Positions 1-13,200 of a DNA stretch of 62,000 bases are shown here, in pieces. The DNA lies in assembly GCA_002633005.1 (NCBI GenBank), contig NMRA01000010.1, forward strand, positions 1,808,352-1,870,351, in the 5' to 3' direction. The notes under the pieces were generated by a model. That model did no database searches. It was not told where the DNA came from and saw only the letters and a list, made by a program, of their open reading frames with translations. Every line of letters begins with the position of its first letter. The stretch's first letter is position 1. This DNA comes from Phoronis australis (Eukaryota; Phoronida; Phoronidae). The position numbers and the translations under genes were made by a program.

Positions 1-2580
1 CCCCCCCCCCCCCCTAAATCCGCCTATGTAACACACCAGAGTTGACCCTGAAAGAATGGCAAACAGTGTACGGTATTTATTTTAAAGGTGAGCGACGAAG
101 GTGACTACGGCTGACAAGGAGGGAATAAACAATTGGTCGGACCTCAAAACCACTTTTTTAAACTTTTTAAATCTTTTTTAAATTCAACCATAGTTCTGTG
201 GAATTCACATCCTGGCAATCTGAGAGACGTTACAGATTTAAATGCTTTTGAACGACAAATCAAACGATATATATTTAGACTTAATTAAATAAGTGATAAC
301 TCAGATTGTATTAATTAATTAATTTATACATTTAATTGTCATATATCGTGTCACTTCATCATGCAGTCTTTTTCATCTCATTTTCACCCATGCCTGTGTT
401 TTTGCATCCCTCGTTCCTCCTTTACAATTATTCACAATTTATTATTTATTCGTAATATTTAGTTTCTTTACTTTTTTAATTTGTGTATGGACCACCACGA
501 AAATAATAATTTTATGCCGCCATCCCGCCACATCGTCTAAATGTCCCGCCTTTTGACACGAGGCCAACTTGACATCTTATCGTATACTATTTTAATTTCT
601 CACGCCCCGCTCGGCACCCGAGATTTCCCATTCAAGTATAAAAAACATAATAACAGAAAACGCTGTCGGGCATTGTTGGGTTTAACATCTCCTGTTCAAC
701 AAAAAATGCCGTCGTTTCGTCTCTGTGTGCTGCAGCGAACATTTCACTCTTACGTTTTGACTTAGAGCCAGATGCCCCACTTGTTATCCTGAAGTCCCGC
801 TTTTCAAATCAGGTGTTCCGTTTTTCCGTTTTTCCGTTTTTCCGTTCTTGAATGTTGAAGGTGACAACTATGCAACAGGTGTTCAAAATAATATTGTCTC
901 TTTTTATGAATATTGTTATTTTCCAGAGTGCACTTTCTTTAGCAACATAACTATTGTATAATGTGTTCCAAATTCTCTTGTTTACGGTAACCTACAATAC
1001 ATGTATCAAGATCACCAATTTACTTTCTGAAGAAAAGAGTTTATTTCTAAGCTTTCATGGAAAGTCCTACAATGCGATGAGCTATCCACAGTAAATTTCA
1101 AAGCTACGTGATGGATGTTTTATCATTGTTATCTATTCCGTCGGAAAACTTTTGTCTGCTAATTTCGGATAGATACTTGGAGTAGTTTATCGCACTTTCC
1201 GTAAACGCCACTGCATTCTGAATTTTTACTGAAGAATGAAATTGTATCAAACTGCATCAAAGGTCCAATTAATTATTATAGATAAAGATGTATAATTTTG
1301 GATGAATGCCTGACTAAATTATCCACAGCAAGGGTTAGGGATCTATATTCTAAAACCTTTATCTTTATAGGTTAGAAATCCTTCGAATCACTGAAATTAT
1401 CTTCTTATGGCTTAACGTGTTTTTGATATTTTCTCTCTGGTTCATTTCCTTTTGATGTTTCTATTACACGCAGTTTTTTGTCGCATTTTGTAACACTATT
1501 GAGTTTTATAGTTAAAAATATTTTTACCAGTCAGGTATGGGAACTGATTATTACTTATGAATTAAATTATTTATCTTTTGCTTCTGGTATAAACATCACG
1601 AAGTGCCCAAAGGCTTTCTAATGATTTGACTCTTATGCAATTTGGTTGAAAAAAGTAATGACAGTAGATTTCAAGGGAAGTTCACACTCCGGATCAAACG
1701 AATGCAAACAACCCTAACACATGCGCGGCGCTACCTCAATGGCCGCGAGATCGGAGTAGTCATTCCAGGGCTAGAGTTCTATGGTAAAACGAAGTCTAAT
1801 ATGTAAAATAGTCAGAAAATTAGTCGATCGAAGTAACTGATAATCTTCAAGTTACGAGGTTGAGTCTGAACTCACTGAAAATCTTGAGATTTTGCAGTAC
1901 AGCTCTAGCTCCTGCACTGTATTTTGCTTTATTTCATCTCAGTCTGTTTTCAGTTTTGAAACGATGATTTAAATACACATGTAAACTGAATCGCTTCATA
2001 TAATGATTATTTGAACAATTTTATCGTAAATATGACATTTTCCTCGAAAACGCTCGATTGTTTCTTGCAGTGGATATTTCGTCTAGGGTTTGTCCAAATC
2101 TAGATACAATGTGAGATGAAGCAGGTTATATCACAACCTTGGTTATGGAACAGTCCTCAGTTTGTATGTAAATTAATTTTTAAACAGCTTTTGAAAATTA
2201 TCTCTTAGTGTCCGATCTTAATATTTACTAAGAAGCATCGCGCAGACAAGAGCACGGGTCAGGACGTAATGCTGCATTGCGGATGAGTTCCGGTGCTAAA
2301 GAGAGAACAACAACTGTATGTATGCGTTGCCTTTACGAGGAAAACTGCCGAATCCATTACGCGCAATTATTAGACAATCGTTATGTGCAGTAGCGAACAC
2401 GTCTAAAAAGTGTTTACAAACGTATAAATAAACGAAAATAACGAGTAAAGATCCCTTTTGGAACCAAAGAACAGTACCTTAATGTGGAAAGTGTACAGCC
2501 GTTTCGTCCATATCTCACGGACTTGATTCATCTCCGGGTTCGCCCTCTGTCGTTGTAGAATAAAACAATAAAAACAGTAC

Positions 2581-2610
2581 CGGGATTCCCTAATGTCGGG
2601 GGGAATCCCG
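2581..2610. repeat. Perfect 10-bp inverted repeat (hairpin)
   Basis: CGGGATTCCC at 2,581-2,590 and its exact reverse complement GGGAATCCCG at 2,601-2,610 flank a 10-base loop. It could form a small hairpin. No gene context explains it. Confidence 0.6.
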
Positions 2611-3396
2611 ATAAAATAAATAAACATTTAAACTATTTGGAGTTATTTGTAAGTAGCGACAATGCTGGCGAATTAAGATCAGGGCTACTTCCTTTATTCT
2701 CCGTTCAAAGTTAACTAACTGAATTTGATGCACGTATGTTACAACTGAAAGGGGCGTTAAATCCATGATTTCTGCCTTAAACAAAATATGGTTTAAGCCA
2801 CTTACCGTTATGGAAATGGTCTCATACTAAACCTTAGTCAAATAAGGTATGATATCTGTGCTTAGAAAGAACTGACAGTTAATTATTTCTCCAAACCAAT
2901 GTCATGGGCTTGATCTGAAGAAATGACGACCCTTCGGTTCTTCCTGATCTAGAGATCACTTATAAAATAGGTAAGAAACTAAATAAGATCAATTTTGTAA
3001 CGGTAAGTCAGCTAAATCAAAACTTTTTGGAAGAAAGCAGGGATTTATAAGGGGCACTTCGTCGATAAATAAATGTCAATGTCGAATTCATAACCGATTT
3101 TGAATTGTTCCTGAGTGAGTCGGTATCTCCAGTCATACTGCGATTTATAAATCTCCGAATTCCCGATTTTAAGGTCGATCAAACCCAACAGACTTTGAAT
3201 TGTTTTCTTAAGTTTCTGATGGTTCAGGTGTTCTTTTTGGTATAGAAAACGGAGTTCTATCACGGTCAGGAATATTAAATGTATATTAAACTAAAGCTAA
3301 ATCTTCAGCAACATATGCCCTCTGTTATGAAACCGTTGAAAAAATATTCCTTCCTCGGATGCGTTATGGTTCACATCAATGACTGTCTAATCATAT

Positions 3397-3489
3397 TTTG
3401 CACTTGATGACCCGAGCACACCAGTTACAACTTCAAGTGAAATCTCGTGGTTTTCCTCGAGTTTGAATCTGGTGGTCATCAAGTGCAAA
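3397..3489. repeat. Short inverted-repeat element (MITE-like)
   Basis: The left arm TTTGCACTTGATGACC and the right arm GGTCATCAAGTGCAAA are exact reverse complements at the two ends of about 93 bp. Further matching bases (ACCAG/CTGGT) continue inward. No clear target duplication is visible. It lies about 200 bp before the start of repeat unit 1. Confidence 0.55.
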
Positions 3490-3841
3490 TCTGGACTACA
3501 ACGCCGTCTGCATGAGTCGTAATATCATCGAGTACAGAGTTCACACAAATCTCGAATGGAAATGAGAAAAAAGTGACGTTAATTTGAAGAGACTGTTATA
3601 TTTCGCTTCAATGGGTTACATTCGGTACAATATGAAAGAAGTTCTAAATACCATCATCTAAAGCACAAGGAGTACAATTAAACAAGATTCGTGAAACGAT
3701 ATCTCAAAGTTTCGTGGGTTTTCATAGCATTGACAAGGTTCTTGTAGTCCAGCCCTCCTCTGATACAATACGAGACTAAACTTGAGGGCCGGTACCAGGG
3801 CGAGCTTAGCAGTGAAGGCAATAAAACTACAATTACAGTCA

Positions 3842-4440
3842 GGAATATTGTAATCTTTATTTAAATATATACATATGGCCATAGGCCCAAAGTATAACAT
3901 ATACAAGACAGTACATTGTCAGGTGCGTTACAAACTGTTTTAGTAAATTGTGAGGCTTGAGAGCATGGTGGACGAATTTTAGAAACAAAAATATCCGGAG
4001 TTCTCGTGAGAGATTCAAATTTAGATGTTGTGGGAGACAAAAACGATCGCTTAAGTACTTAACCCGAAGGTCTTTGTAACGCACTTCAAACTAACACTAC
4101 GTAGTATTTATCCTCTGCACATCCCCGTCACTCACACAACCTATTTTCATAGATAATATTTATGTGGCGACCTCTTTCCACTAGTAGCGAACGATTCGAG
4201 CATAGCATTCGAGTCAGAGAGTAGATAAAAACACGTGACATACAAACTATTTCTAACTAATTCTTTAGACGATACATTGTTTTAAACCTCACATAGTAAA
4301 ACAGTTTTGGGTTACATTCGATATCAGATTGCCAGCCTTGCAAATAATAGTCATTGACACGCTGGGAAACAACTGTCAAAAAATACGCTTGGTATGGACC
4401 TTCAGAAGCGAGGGGCACTTTCAAATACCGTGACAGCATG
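3842..4440 (-). mobile_element. LINE 3'-end relic, unit 1
   Basis: On the minus strand a residual frame contains FLTVVSQRVNDYYLQGWQSD, which resembles the C-terminal region of the reverse-transcriptase protein of APE-type LINEs. It ends at a GGGCCTATGGCC sequence followed by an A/T-rich tail, the form of a LINE 3' end. Paralogous relics occur at the same place in units 2 and 3, and a more complete tail (TTTATTTCAGAAATAAA) at 41,735. The family assignment is my recognition, not a search. Confidence 0.5.
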
Positions 4441-4548
4441 ATAGCTCAGGAAAAAATACAAATTCAAACCGATTATTCGTGATGCCAAAGGATGCATTCT
4501 GTAGTAGCAGTGTTTAAGGTTGTGTATGACCCTCGAAAATGCAAACTT

Positions 4549-4795
4549 CGGGACATCATGTCTCATCATCAACATTATGACTGATCGGGACATTATGTCT
4601 CATCAACATCATGGCTGATCGGGACATCATGTCTCATCAACATCATGGCTGATCGGGACATCATGTCTCATCATCAACATTATGACTGATCGGGACATTA
4701 TGTCTCATCAACATCATGGCTGATCGGGACATCATGTCTCATCAACATCACGACTGATCGGGACATCATGTCTCATCAACATCATGACTGATCAC
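4549..4795. repeat. Minisatellite, 34-37 bp period, unit 1
   Basis: About seven tandem copies of a motif close to GGGACATCATGTCTCATC followed by AACATCATGGCTGATC. The period switches between 34 and 37 bp through gain or loss of one CAT triplet. Related arrays occupy the same position in units 2 and 3 with different copy numbers. Confidence 0.9.
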
Positions 4796-5867
4796 ATTCA
4801 TACCACCGTTCTCCAAAAAGTTGTTAGAAATTGTTTTTAAAAGTTTCCACTTTTGTATTGGGGGTTATCAAACCTTTATAGTTATGATGAAAAAACTCAA
4901 AAGTTGCATAAAACGAAAACGATATTATAATTAAAAAAATGTAACATTCTTTTTGTCATTTCATCTTGAAGACTTATATCGAACGAAATTTGATCACGTT
5001 AGTGATACAGTTGTCGTAACCCAGTTAATATCTAAATCTAAAATCAAGATCTAAAGCCTTCCTACTTTCAAAAATATACTTTTACTAAATTAAAGTTTAT
5101 AGTTGTAGGTATTTGGTTTAATACACCACCACGTCAATACGGTCCTACAAACCTTAATTTTATAATAAGGCATTGTTGAAGCAAGTGACGGACACGGGCT
5201 GGTGGGACTAAGAGTCAATAGACTACAATCTATGACGTTGTGTTATAATTTGTTCGTTTATTTTGACTTTATTCTATCTGACTGGACCAAAATTATCACG
5301 GGTTGCTTCGCCAAATTATCAATACATTGCAGTGTTTAACGAGTCAGTTGTTCACACAAACAAGAAGTAGTCATATAAGAAAATTTTCGGTGATTGAAAA
5401 TCGTATGCTTTCTTCTCCGAAATCCAGAAGGTTTTTTCAAACAAATGAAATTTGTGTTTAAAACAGGTCCGGATAGTGCAGATCTGTAGACAATAGGCGG
5501 TCTGGGAAATGGGTAATGAAGAAATTCTCAATTTCGTAGTTTATTTAAAATATACCTGAAAGACAGTATCCCCAAAAACTCCTTAGGGTTTATCGAATTT
5601 ATCGAGAAAAGTTGTTATTATTAACTATGTTCAGATCAGTGAAGCGCAACAGGAAAAGTCGAATATTACTCATTACGTTCACGTGCTTACAAAGAGTTAA
5701 ATAATATTTCTGATGACTGTTCAAGAAAATAGGACTACATAACGTTATATTCGACAGAGGTCATAATCCGAAAACCAAGTCTTTATTTGCCTGAAGTTTT
5801 TTAAATAATGCTTTAGGACTTCCATAGCATTTGTATGATCATGTCACTTTTATGCAAACAATTACAG

Positions 5868-8800
5868 TTTAGCAGGGAAGCTGTTGCGTAATGTGTAATG
5901 ACGTCTGCAGACAACGTCGCTTTTGATGACATAACGAGCACAAGAAAGAATGGGGCTAGGGCCGTAAGTCTTCCCCTGACTACAGTGGCGAGTATCTCCA
6001 TAAAACTCCCACAGGTGTCGTTTGACTTCACCCAGTAGCTGAAGCCTGTGTCTCTGGTTCAGTTCTTTGCTAGCGGCGTAAAATATATGACAGATGCATT
6101 GATGGGGAGGAACTACAAGCGATCCGTCACTGACCCGTCGTCAAATAGTCGGCGAAAACAACGGCGAGTTTCGTTGTAATGTGCGTGACGTCAGATTAAA
6201 AATCAAGTATAGAACAATATCGAACATCACCAAAACAAGGATTGCGATTCACCGAATTGTGGTGAAGGACGGCATCAGACACCGAACAACATCATGCTTC
6301 GCTTCATTCACTCCGTCATTCGCACTGGATGCACGATGGATCGCCATGGGGAGGTCCAAGACTTGTACCGTAAGGAAAATGATATCGCACAATTTCAGGA
6401 AAGTCAAGTCTTGCTTCCCCAATGTATTGTATAGACCGTTTGAATTTACTTGCCTTCGAAAAATCAAATCATGCGTCACAAATTCATTCCGTCGAGCGCT
6501 TGGATTCAAGAGCAGCTTCGAAAGACATGGCACGTTTAATGAACAGGAGTCCTCAGCTTCTGATCGTCCCCAATACACTACATATAATACTACAAGTGGG
6601 GACGATCAGAAGCTGAGGGCGCCTGTGGTTTAATGTACCCGAACACCACAGATCTCGCTCGCCTACAGAAAGCCACCGACGAAGACGCATAGTACCTGTT
6701 CGGCGCAACCGGAGATTGGTTGTCCGAAGGACTCTCGTCAGAGCTTGTCCAACAGGCAGCTCTCTGTAGAAAATTGGGTCCCTTATTACGCAAGATCACC
6801 GACAGCGGTTATACCAGACGCAGACAAGGCACCCTCTATAGTTATTAACGTGAAACAAAACTGTAGGCCTATCAGAAAACGGGAGCCAAATACGCTTTAT
6901 TTTCCAGAGAGATCATTCAGGCAATTTTCAATTGAAAAGAGCGATGATTTTGAGTAAACTCGGCTGTTATTATGTCTTCAATGTTGTGTGGCAAACAGAC
7001 ACATAATATGGCGTCAACACAAAACATTAGAATCAGCAAGCAGCAGGAGGCTCTGCATACTCCAAAACTGTTCCAGTAGAAAAGGGCGCAGCAAGGATCG
7101 TTAGTAGCGCTGCCTCCTTTGTCCGTCAGATGCAAATAGGGGCTCCCTCGAACTCTAAGATCACCCAGTGCATTTGCCTTCTAGGTAAAGTGGCCCCATA
7201 TGTGCTACTTGTAATAATACAGACGTTTAGATTTTCATTTATTTTATAATTAGTACAATATGTTTTGTAGCAGTATACTTTACTGTGACTAATGTTATTA
7301 CTGAAGGCGGCTTATTTTCACAAGCTTAGCCCATCGTTTCCATTTCAAAATATACATATTTAATAAAACTGTGCTCTGCCTCACAAACTGCGTTTTAACA
7401 ATTTTCACTGATGCCTCATTCTTCATTTTTTGTATTTTTTCTATTGTATTGCTTTTTGTTAATTTATAACTTATTTTTTAGTCATGATCACATGCAGTTT
7501 GGTTGCTATGCTCTGTATTAATATCAAATTGTCCACGGTGCACCTAGAACCATCTGTGCTGTGTGTTTCTTCATATTTTTTGTATCACGGCTCAGAATAT
7601 ATTATCTCTAAACGAGTTTTTCCCTCTTCACAGTTACCAAATGCGAGACGACGGCGATTTCTCCATCGTCGGCATAGGACGTTCGGGCTATGTCTATCTT
7701 GGGAATTTCTTAAATGTCGCTACGGGTATTGAGCAAAAAGCTTGTATAAAAAACTACCTCTACGACAACAGGGAAGCTGTAGCTGAGGTGGAGTACCAGT
7801 GTCTACAGGTCCTTGCTCCCTACAGATGCGTCCCCTTTGGGATGTTTCTGACACCAACGGTAGACGAGGAAGATACGCCGACACTTGGAATTGTCATGGA
7901 ATTCATAGAAGGCTCTACACTCGCTGATTACATAGACGACCGTCTTAAAAACGCTGATGAGGTGGCGATGCCGATCCCCGAAATTGTGAACGTGTTACTG
8001 CAAGCCGCTAAAGCAGTCCACTGTGCCCACAAGGGAGACATACTGATCAATGATTTCCACACCGAGAATGTGATGGTGGAACGAGAAACCAAAAACGTGA
8101 AAGTGATTGATTTTGATCATGCAACCATTAAGAACGGTTATTATTTAGTAAGTTTTTTAATTTTAAGCGACATCAAATCCTTGCTTTTTGTCAAAAAGTA
8201 AGACTCTATTTAGGCCACGAAACATTATGATATTGGTTTCAAATTGTTTAAGCTCATTTTATATGGGCAAGTGTTTTAAATCAAAACATGTTTTTGGGAG
8301 AAACCACGGCTTTAAAGATCCAACGATGTTTCGAAATATTACCCGTCATTCGTCGTAACGGGAATCGTGATCTTGGTAACTACGTGGCTATTTTCAAGAC
8401 ATGTGTCGTATTGTTGACCTATATTTGCAAGACTGAAATTCGATTATTTTTTCAACTTATCGCTTCCTCAATTTGGCAAAAAGAATTAAACAAATCAAAA
8501 TTGGGAGCTTATACAAGTATTACATTTGCAGCACTCAGTTAAACCGGACCATGGGGGAATTTTTGTTCGTTCAAAAATGTTTGTGATTGACAATTGTTAA
8601 CAGTTCTATAAACACACCTTCCGTCAGACTAACGTTTGATTTTGACTATTGACTGTTGAGTCTCAACTTGTCTCGTGCTCTGATAAATACATTTTGGTTA
8701 TTTTCTACAATATTCTTTGTTTTAAGCACTAGTCCAAGTTCTCTCTACGAGACTTAGGGACTGTTTGAATACTCACTGGTAAGTGGTCTATAGCAAAAAA

Positions 8801-9273
8801 ATACTATCAATGACAGAACGCTTTTAAACAACTTTTTAGACAACTTGTTACTATAAGACTTCTCTGCTCTTTCGTTATTGGTGGTCTTTGAGTAGGCTCA
8901 ACTGAGAGTTGTCTTTTCATTCAGCTACGGCGTCAGTGCTCGGCGAAAATGGGATCATCTGACGCCAGCGGTTCAACATGGCGAAATCACGTCGGTACGG
9001 ACGGACATCTAATCGTTCGGTACAACCATTGTAGCCATGTGTCGCGCCGTACGGAAGCGAATGTCATCCATTTACATGAAAACCATCAATGAGCTTTTAG
9101 GTTTTGGTCAACAATGCCGATCTCAAGATGTCAACAATCGACCGAGAACTATGCTGCCTGTAATGAAGAAGATTGAGAAAGTTTCAAAAACCATTGAGTG
9201 GATGGCGGTTAATGACCACCGCGGTGTAGGCAGCGGCGATTACGAATCAAATACTGTTTCCGTAATTTCATGA
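5868..9273 (+). pseudogene. Protein-kinase-like gene, unit 1 copy (broken)
   Basis: N-terminal region from a conserved acceptor at 5,868, then kinase exons at 7,634-8,143 and 8,925-9,273. The kinase exons encode a Gly-rich loop (GIGRSGYV), an ACIK lysine, hinge IVMEFIEG, a catalytic loop INDFHTEN and the C-lobe through NNRP. Damage: TAA early in the N-terminal region and TAG at 6,036-6,038; an 86-bp MITE insertion at 6,542; DFG changed to DFD (8,115-8,117); the exon donor GT lost at 8,144 (TT); APE changed to TPA; an in-frame TAA at 9,010-9,012 replacing Tyr of DIYSFG. One stretch (about 6,710-6,830, LVQQAALCRKLGPLLRK) is open here but frameshifted in units 2 and 3. I call it a pseudogene with high confidence. 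The function of the ancestral kinase is unknown. Confidence 0.8.
6542..6627. mobile_element. 86-bp hAT-like MITE with 8-bp TSD
   Basis: An inserted palindrome: CCTCAGCTTCTGATCGTCCCC and its exact reverse complement flank a 26-base loop, and the outer ends read AACAGGAG and CGCCTGTG. It is bounded by GTTTAATG at 6,534-6,541 and 6,628-6,635. Units 2 (about 20,628) and 3 (about 37,854) have a single GTTTAATG and no insert, so this is a real insertion after triplication. An 8-bp duplication with central TA fits hAT-type transposition. Confidence 0.85.
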
Positions 9274-9328
9274 GAATATGGACTCTTTTCAATTTTGATA
9301 TTTTCAATGTTTATGTTATTATGATTTG

Positions 9329-9334
9329 AATAAA
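9329..9334 (+). terminator. Polyadenylation signal, kinase unit 1
   Basis: AATAAA about 56 bp after the stop codon of the last kinase exon. The same signal is found at the equivalent place in units 2 and 3. Confidence 0.5.
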
Positions 9335-10110
9335 ATTTAATTCTTTGCGAATATTGCGAATTTCGAAGTAGAACCTTTTTCAATGATTGTAACGCAGTAG
9401 GCGTCAGCGTCATCATCATCATCATCGTAGTCGTCTCACCACCCGACCATAGTCTCCACTTCACAGTCGCCCACGTGATGATAGAGCAAGTCAGTAACGC
9501 CACAGTCGATTGTTAATACAGTAGTGTTTGCCTTTTTACCGAAGATTTCGATAATGCTGCTACGGTAGATGTAGTCAAGCAAAAGGAAAACGACAGATTG
9601 ACTCGTCTACTCTGACTTAAAGTGGTAGGTAAACTGCAAAGAGACAAAAGAAAAATACTGAATACAATTCCGGTGCATTACTGGTAAAAACGCTTGCACT
9701 AATAAGTCATTAATTATTTTAACAAGTACAAGACTGCTGAGAATATACAATAATGGTGAAACGCTATTTTCTATACTTTATCACGGCAGTAAATAACCTA
9801 TACAAAGGTAAACTCACGTCGATATGACCTTTACATAAGACTTTACACAAATCTTCCTAATGTTGTAATATTGAACCGAAAAATGTTATACTACTACTTC
9901 ACATAGACATGAGTGCGAATAGTAGGATAAAATTAATTACCAGTCAAATACTTAGGAAAGAGATAGGTAACAAAAGGATTCGCGCAACCTTTCACATGGC
10001 TGTCATTCTGTAGCTTAGTTTGAAAGTTGGGTATAATTATTTTCGACCGATTGCGAGAGACACTTACGTTCCTCGTGAACAGCTGATTCTGTCAGGCGTG
10101 TACTGCAGAA
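9335..10110. other. Intergenic between kinase and coiled-coil genes, unit 1
   Basis: Contains a short CAT/CATCAT run near 9,410-9,426, then AT-rich sequence leading into the coiled-coil promoter. No gene is seen. Conserved in unit 2. Confidence 0.5.
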
Positions 10111-10113
10111 TAG

Positions 10114-10188
10114 CCAATGGCCGTCGCACCGTCACGCAATTATTTGTTGTGAGAACGTGATTGGTTAATAAACATAGACGTTATAAAA
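10114..10188 (+). promoter_or_regulatory. CCAAT/TATA promoter of coiled-coil gene, unit 1
   Basis: CCAAT at 10,114-10,118, an inverted CCAAT (ATTGG) at 10,160-10,164 and TATAAAA at 10,182-10,188, about 110 bp before the first in-frame ATG. The layout is kept in units 2 and 3. It suggests that the coiled-coil gene starts its own transcript and is not part of the kinase gene. Confidence 0.6.
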
Positions 10189-10295
10189 ACAATGCGATGA
10201 CGTTCAAGTTTTGTTGTCACGCATTAAAAAAGATTCACCGTTAGGACAAGTTAAGAGTATAAAGGGGTTGGCAAACGAGGAAAATCACACGTTCG

Positions 10296-13200
10296 ATGAA
10301 GCTACATCTTACGAGAGAGCTCTCGTTGTCAAAACAGAGTTCGTGCCGTCCTGTGATGGCCAGCACGTCGACAGAAAACGGCGACACGCCAAATTCCCAG
10401 ACATTATCTCGGGAGCCCCATATCATGAAGCCAGGGGTTATCTCCACACTTTCTGAAACCCAGAGGAGCGCGGGTGAAGAGGTAAAGAATTATTTAAAAA
10501 GAATTGATGATTTGACGGAGGAAAATCGCAAGATGAAATCTGAAATGGAAATTGTTCAGAAAGACAGGGACGCAAAGAAACGTCAACTTAAAGCATGGCG
10601 ACACAAGTCTCGTAAGTGTGTTAACTATTGCACCTTTGATTGTCCCGTATGATGCGCAGAGAAACTAGACGTTCATCAGAACATTTGTTAAAAATGTCTC
10701 TTGTCACGTCGATAATTTTATTGAAAGATCCTAGATACTGTGAGGACGCGGATGTACATGACGAACATGAAATTAAACTCCTACTAACTGAAGGCTCATA
10801 ACAATGTAAGAACTCATAGACAAACATTTTGTTTTAATCTTTATGTTGTTATCGTCCGATAATTTGTTAACACTTTTCAGAGGGTTTACGGGAGAAGCTC
10901 GACGAATGTAGAAAGGATATGGACCTGATGCATAAACGTTCACTTGAAAATTATGGTAAGTTGTATGTAGCGAGTGGCCCACGAAGTACAAGGTGTTGAC
11001 GAAATGGGTCACGTGAATTAAATTTAACTTAGCACTGCTCGTTGGGGCACTTTGATGTATCCTGTACTCTCGAACATAGGGCCTACTTGTTTCAGTTTTT
11101 TCTATAGTTTCGAAAGATATTCATCAGTTAAATGTTTGCAACCTTGTTTACATTCTTTTCTACAGATGAAGTCGTACTTAAATATGAAAAAGAACACCAA
11201 AAAGTTCAAGGACTGCAAATGACGCTGGCGTTAACGCAAGAAAGGTTGGAGGAGCAGACAACAATTATTGAGCAAATGCGCACAGGTATTTTGATTGGTT
11301 ACTATGTGTAATCAGTGCGTGCGTAACTATGGTGATTCATGTAATTGTGGTGACGAACAGTTGATACAGATGCTCGTTACTGATTCTAATCAAGTCAAAA
11401 TTTCGACATAAATTCTATTTCGACATACCCTATAGTAAAAAGTGCGCTTTCATAAAAATGTTCTATATATTCAATTTTTGAGCACGTGGTCCTCCGTTTT
11501 GTACATTTTAAGTCATTTCGAATAAATTCAAAGCTCGTCTGCACCAAACATTAATTATAGATTCTGTGTCTTTTTCACGAACAAGGCGTCGAACACTATG
11601 ACCTCATGTTAAACTTTATGATTGTCTCCTCAAATGCGCGGTTCTACACACGCCCATTCTTGTACGTAAACCTGTTAATCCCAGACGCGTTTCGCTGTTT
11701 TTTGCGTAGCTCCGCCAGAAACTCTCCGTTCATTAACGTGTAAATTTCCTTCGCAGACGGTGCCACAAAATCCGAAGAACACCTGAAAGAAAAGTGCGAC
11801 CTTCAGGTGGCGCTGACGACGATGACTCGTGAAAAGCAAAGTGAGCTGATTTTAAGAGAAGAGCGAACACGGACAGGTACATCACTGATTTTAGGCAATG
11901 ACCATCGCCTCTGTTGGCCCGAACCAGAGGCGATGCAGCTCCTATAGGCGCTCTGTACGCCGGAAGCTTTTCGGCGAATTATGCCTCGCACCGACTAAAC
12001 CATCAAAGTCACGTTGTTATAAATACTTTTTGCGCATAGAGGAACACCTTAGGAGGTTGTCGATGTGTTTAATTCCTTCCAACTCGAACAAATACTCCCG
12101 ATATGAAACTTTTTCTTCGAGCAGTCCCTATTTCAGTTCCCAAAATCGTGAAATCACCATTTTTATACTGCGCACGCTCCAATTTTTACCGCGCTCGCTA
12201 GGTGATGTGACTTCATCACCTCAATCTTTAGGCCAAAGGTGAGCCATTGCGGTCTTGTCAGTCAAATGTTCGTTTCCAAAATGCCACCACTTATACTTGT
12301 CTTTAATTGGCGTTACTTGAAACTGATTATATTTCAATGAATTGTTGTTTGTATTTGATAAAAATAAATGCTGTTGATATGACATTTAATAATCTTTGTG
12401 CACATATTTGACATTTTAATGTTTAACAACACCACACGGCAAATGCACGGCTGGTTCCCGGCAGCACGTACGCAAAGGGCGGGAACTTCAGCTTTCAAAG
12501 TTCGCCGGTAGGATCGCAACTTCTGACCTTCGGCCTGGTTAAAAAATATGAAAATGTTGATTTCACGATTTTGGGAAATGAAATAGGGACTGCTGGAAGA
12601 AAAAGTTTCATAACTATAGTATTTATTCGAGTTGGAAGGAATTAAACACATCGACAACCTCCTAAGGTGTTCCTCTATGCGCAAAAGGTATTTATAACAA
12701 CGTGACTTTGATGGTTTAGTCCACAGGCGCTTGGATTTATCGCAAATGACGTCACTCAATAATATATATAAGAAAACATAAAGGTTGAGTCGGTGCGAGG
12801 CATAATTCCCCGAAAAGCTTCCGGCGTACAGAGCGCCTATAGGAGCTGCATCGCCTCTGGTTCGGGCCAACAGAGGCGATGGTCATTGCCTACACTGATT
12901 TATGCATCCCGCTAAAATGCATACTGGTGTGTAGCACTTCGTTTTTCAATGATAAAATGAATGGTTGAATCGTTGTCTATTACAAAATACACAAAAGACG
13001 TTTGCTCAAGGGCATTCATTATATGTGAAAATGTGTGTTTGAATATTGTGTCATCTTCAACAAAATGTTAACTTCAATGGTGGTTGCTGGTTAAAGACAT
13101 TGAAGTAATTTTGTATCGAATTATAATTATATCCTGTTGTTTTTGATCGAGTTGTGGTTAAATTGGGAAATATAGTAATTAAAACGAGATATTTCCCTGC

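Larger units (their letters stand above)
1..3650. other. Non-coding flank, no gene seen
   Basis: AT-rich sequence opening with a 14-base C run. The open frames are short, have no recognisable protein features and no convincing exon signals. It holds two small inverted repeats, listed separately. I see no copy of the repeat-unit sequences that begin near 3,684. Confidence 0.5.

Noticed and set aside
4549-4795. Regular repeats that might suggest a CRISPR array
   Set aside because: The repeats are head-to-tail with no unique spacers, in an animal genome. It is a minisatellite.
6181-6633. A 150-codon frame in unit 1
   Set aside because: It is the off-frame reading of the damaged kinase N-terminal region and ends inside the inserted MITE.
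12334-12870. A 178-codon minus-strand frame
   Set aside because: It lies across the right arm of the foldback transposon and repeats the frame found in the left arm. It is a by-product of the inverted repeat, not a transposase.
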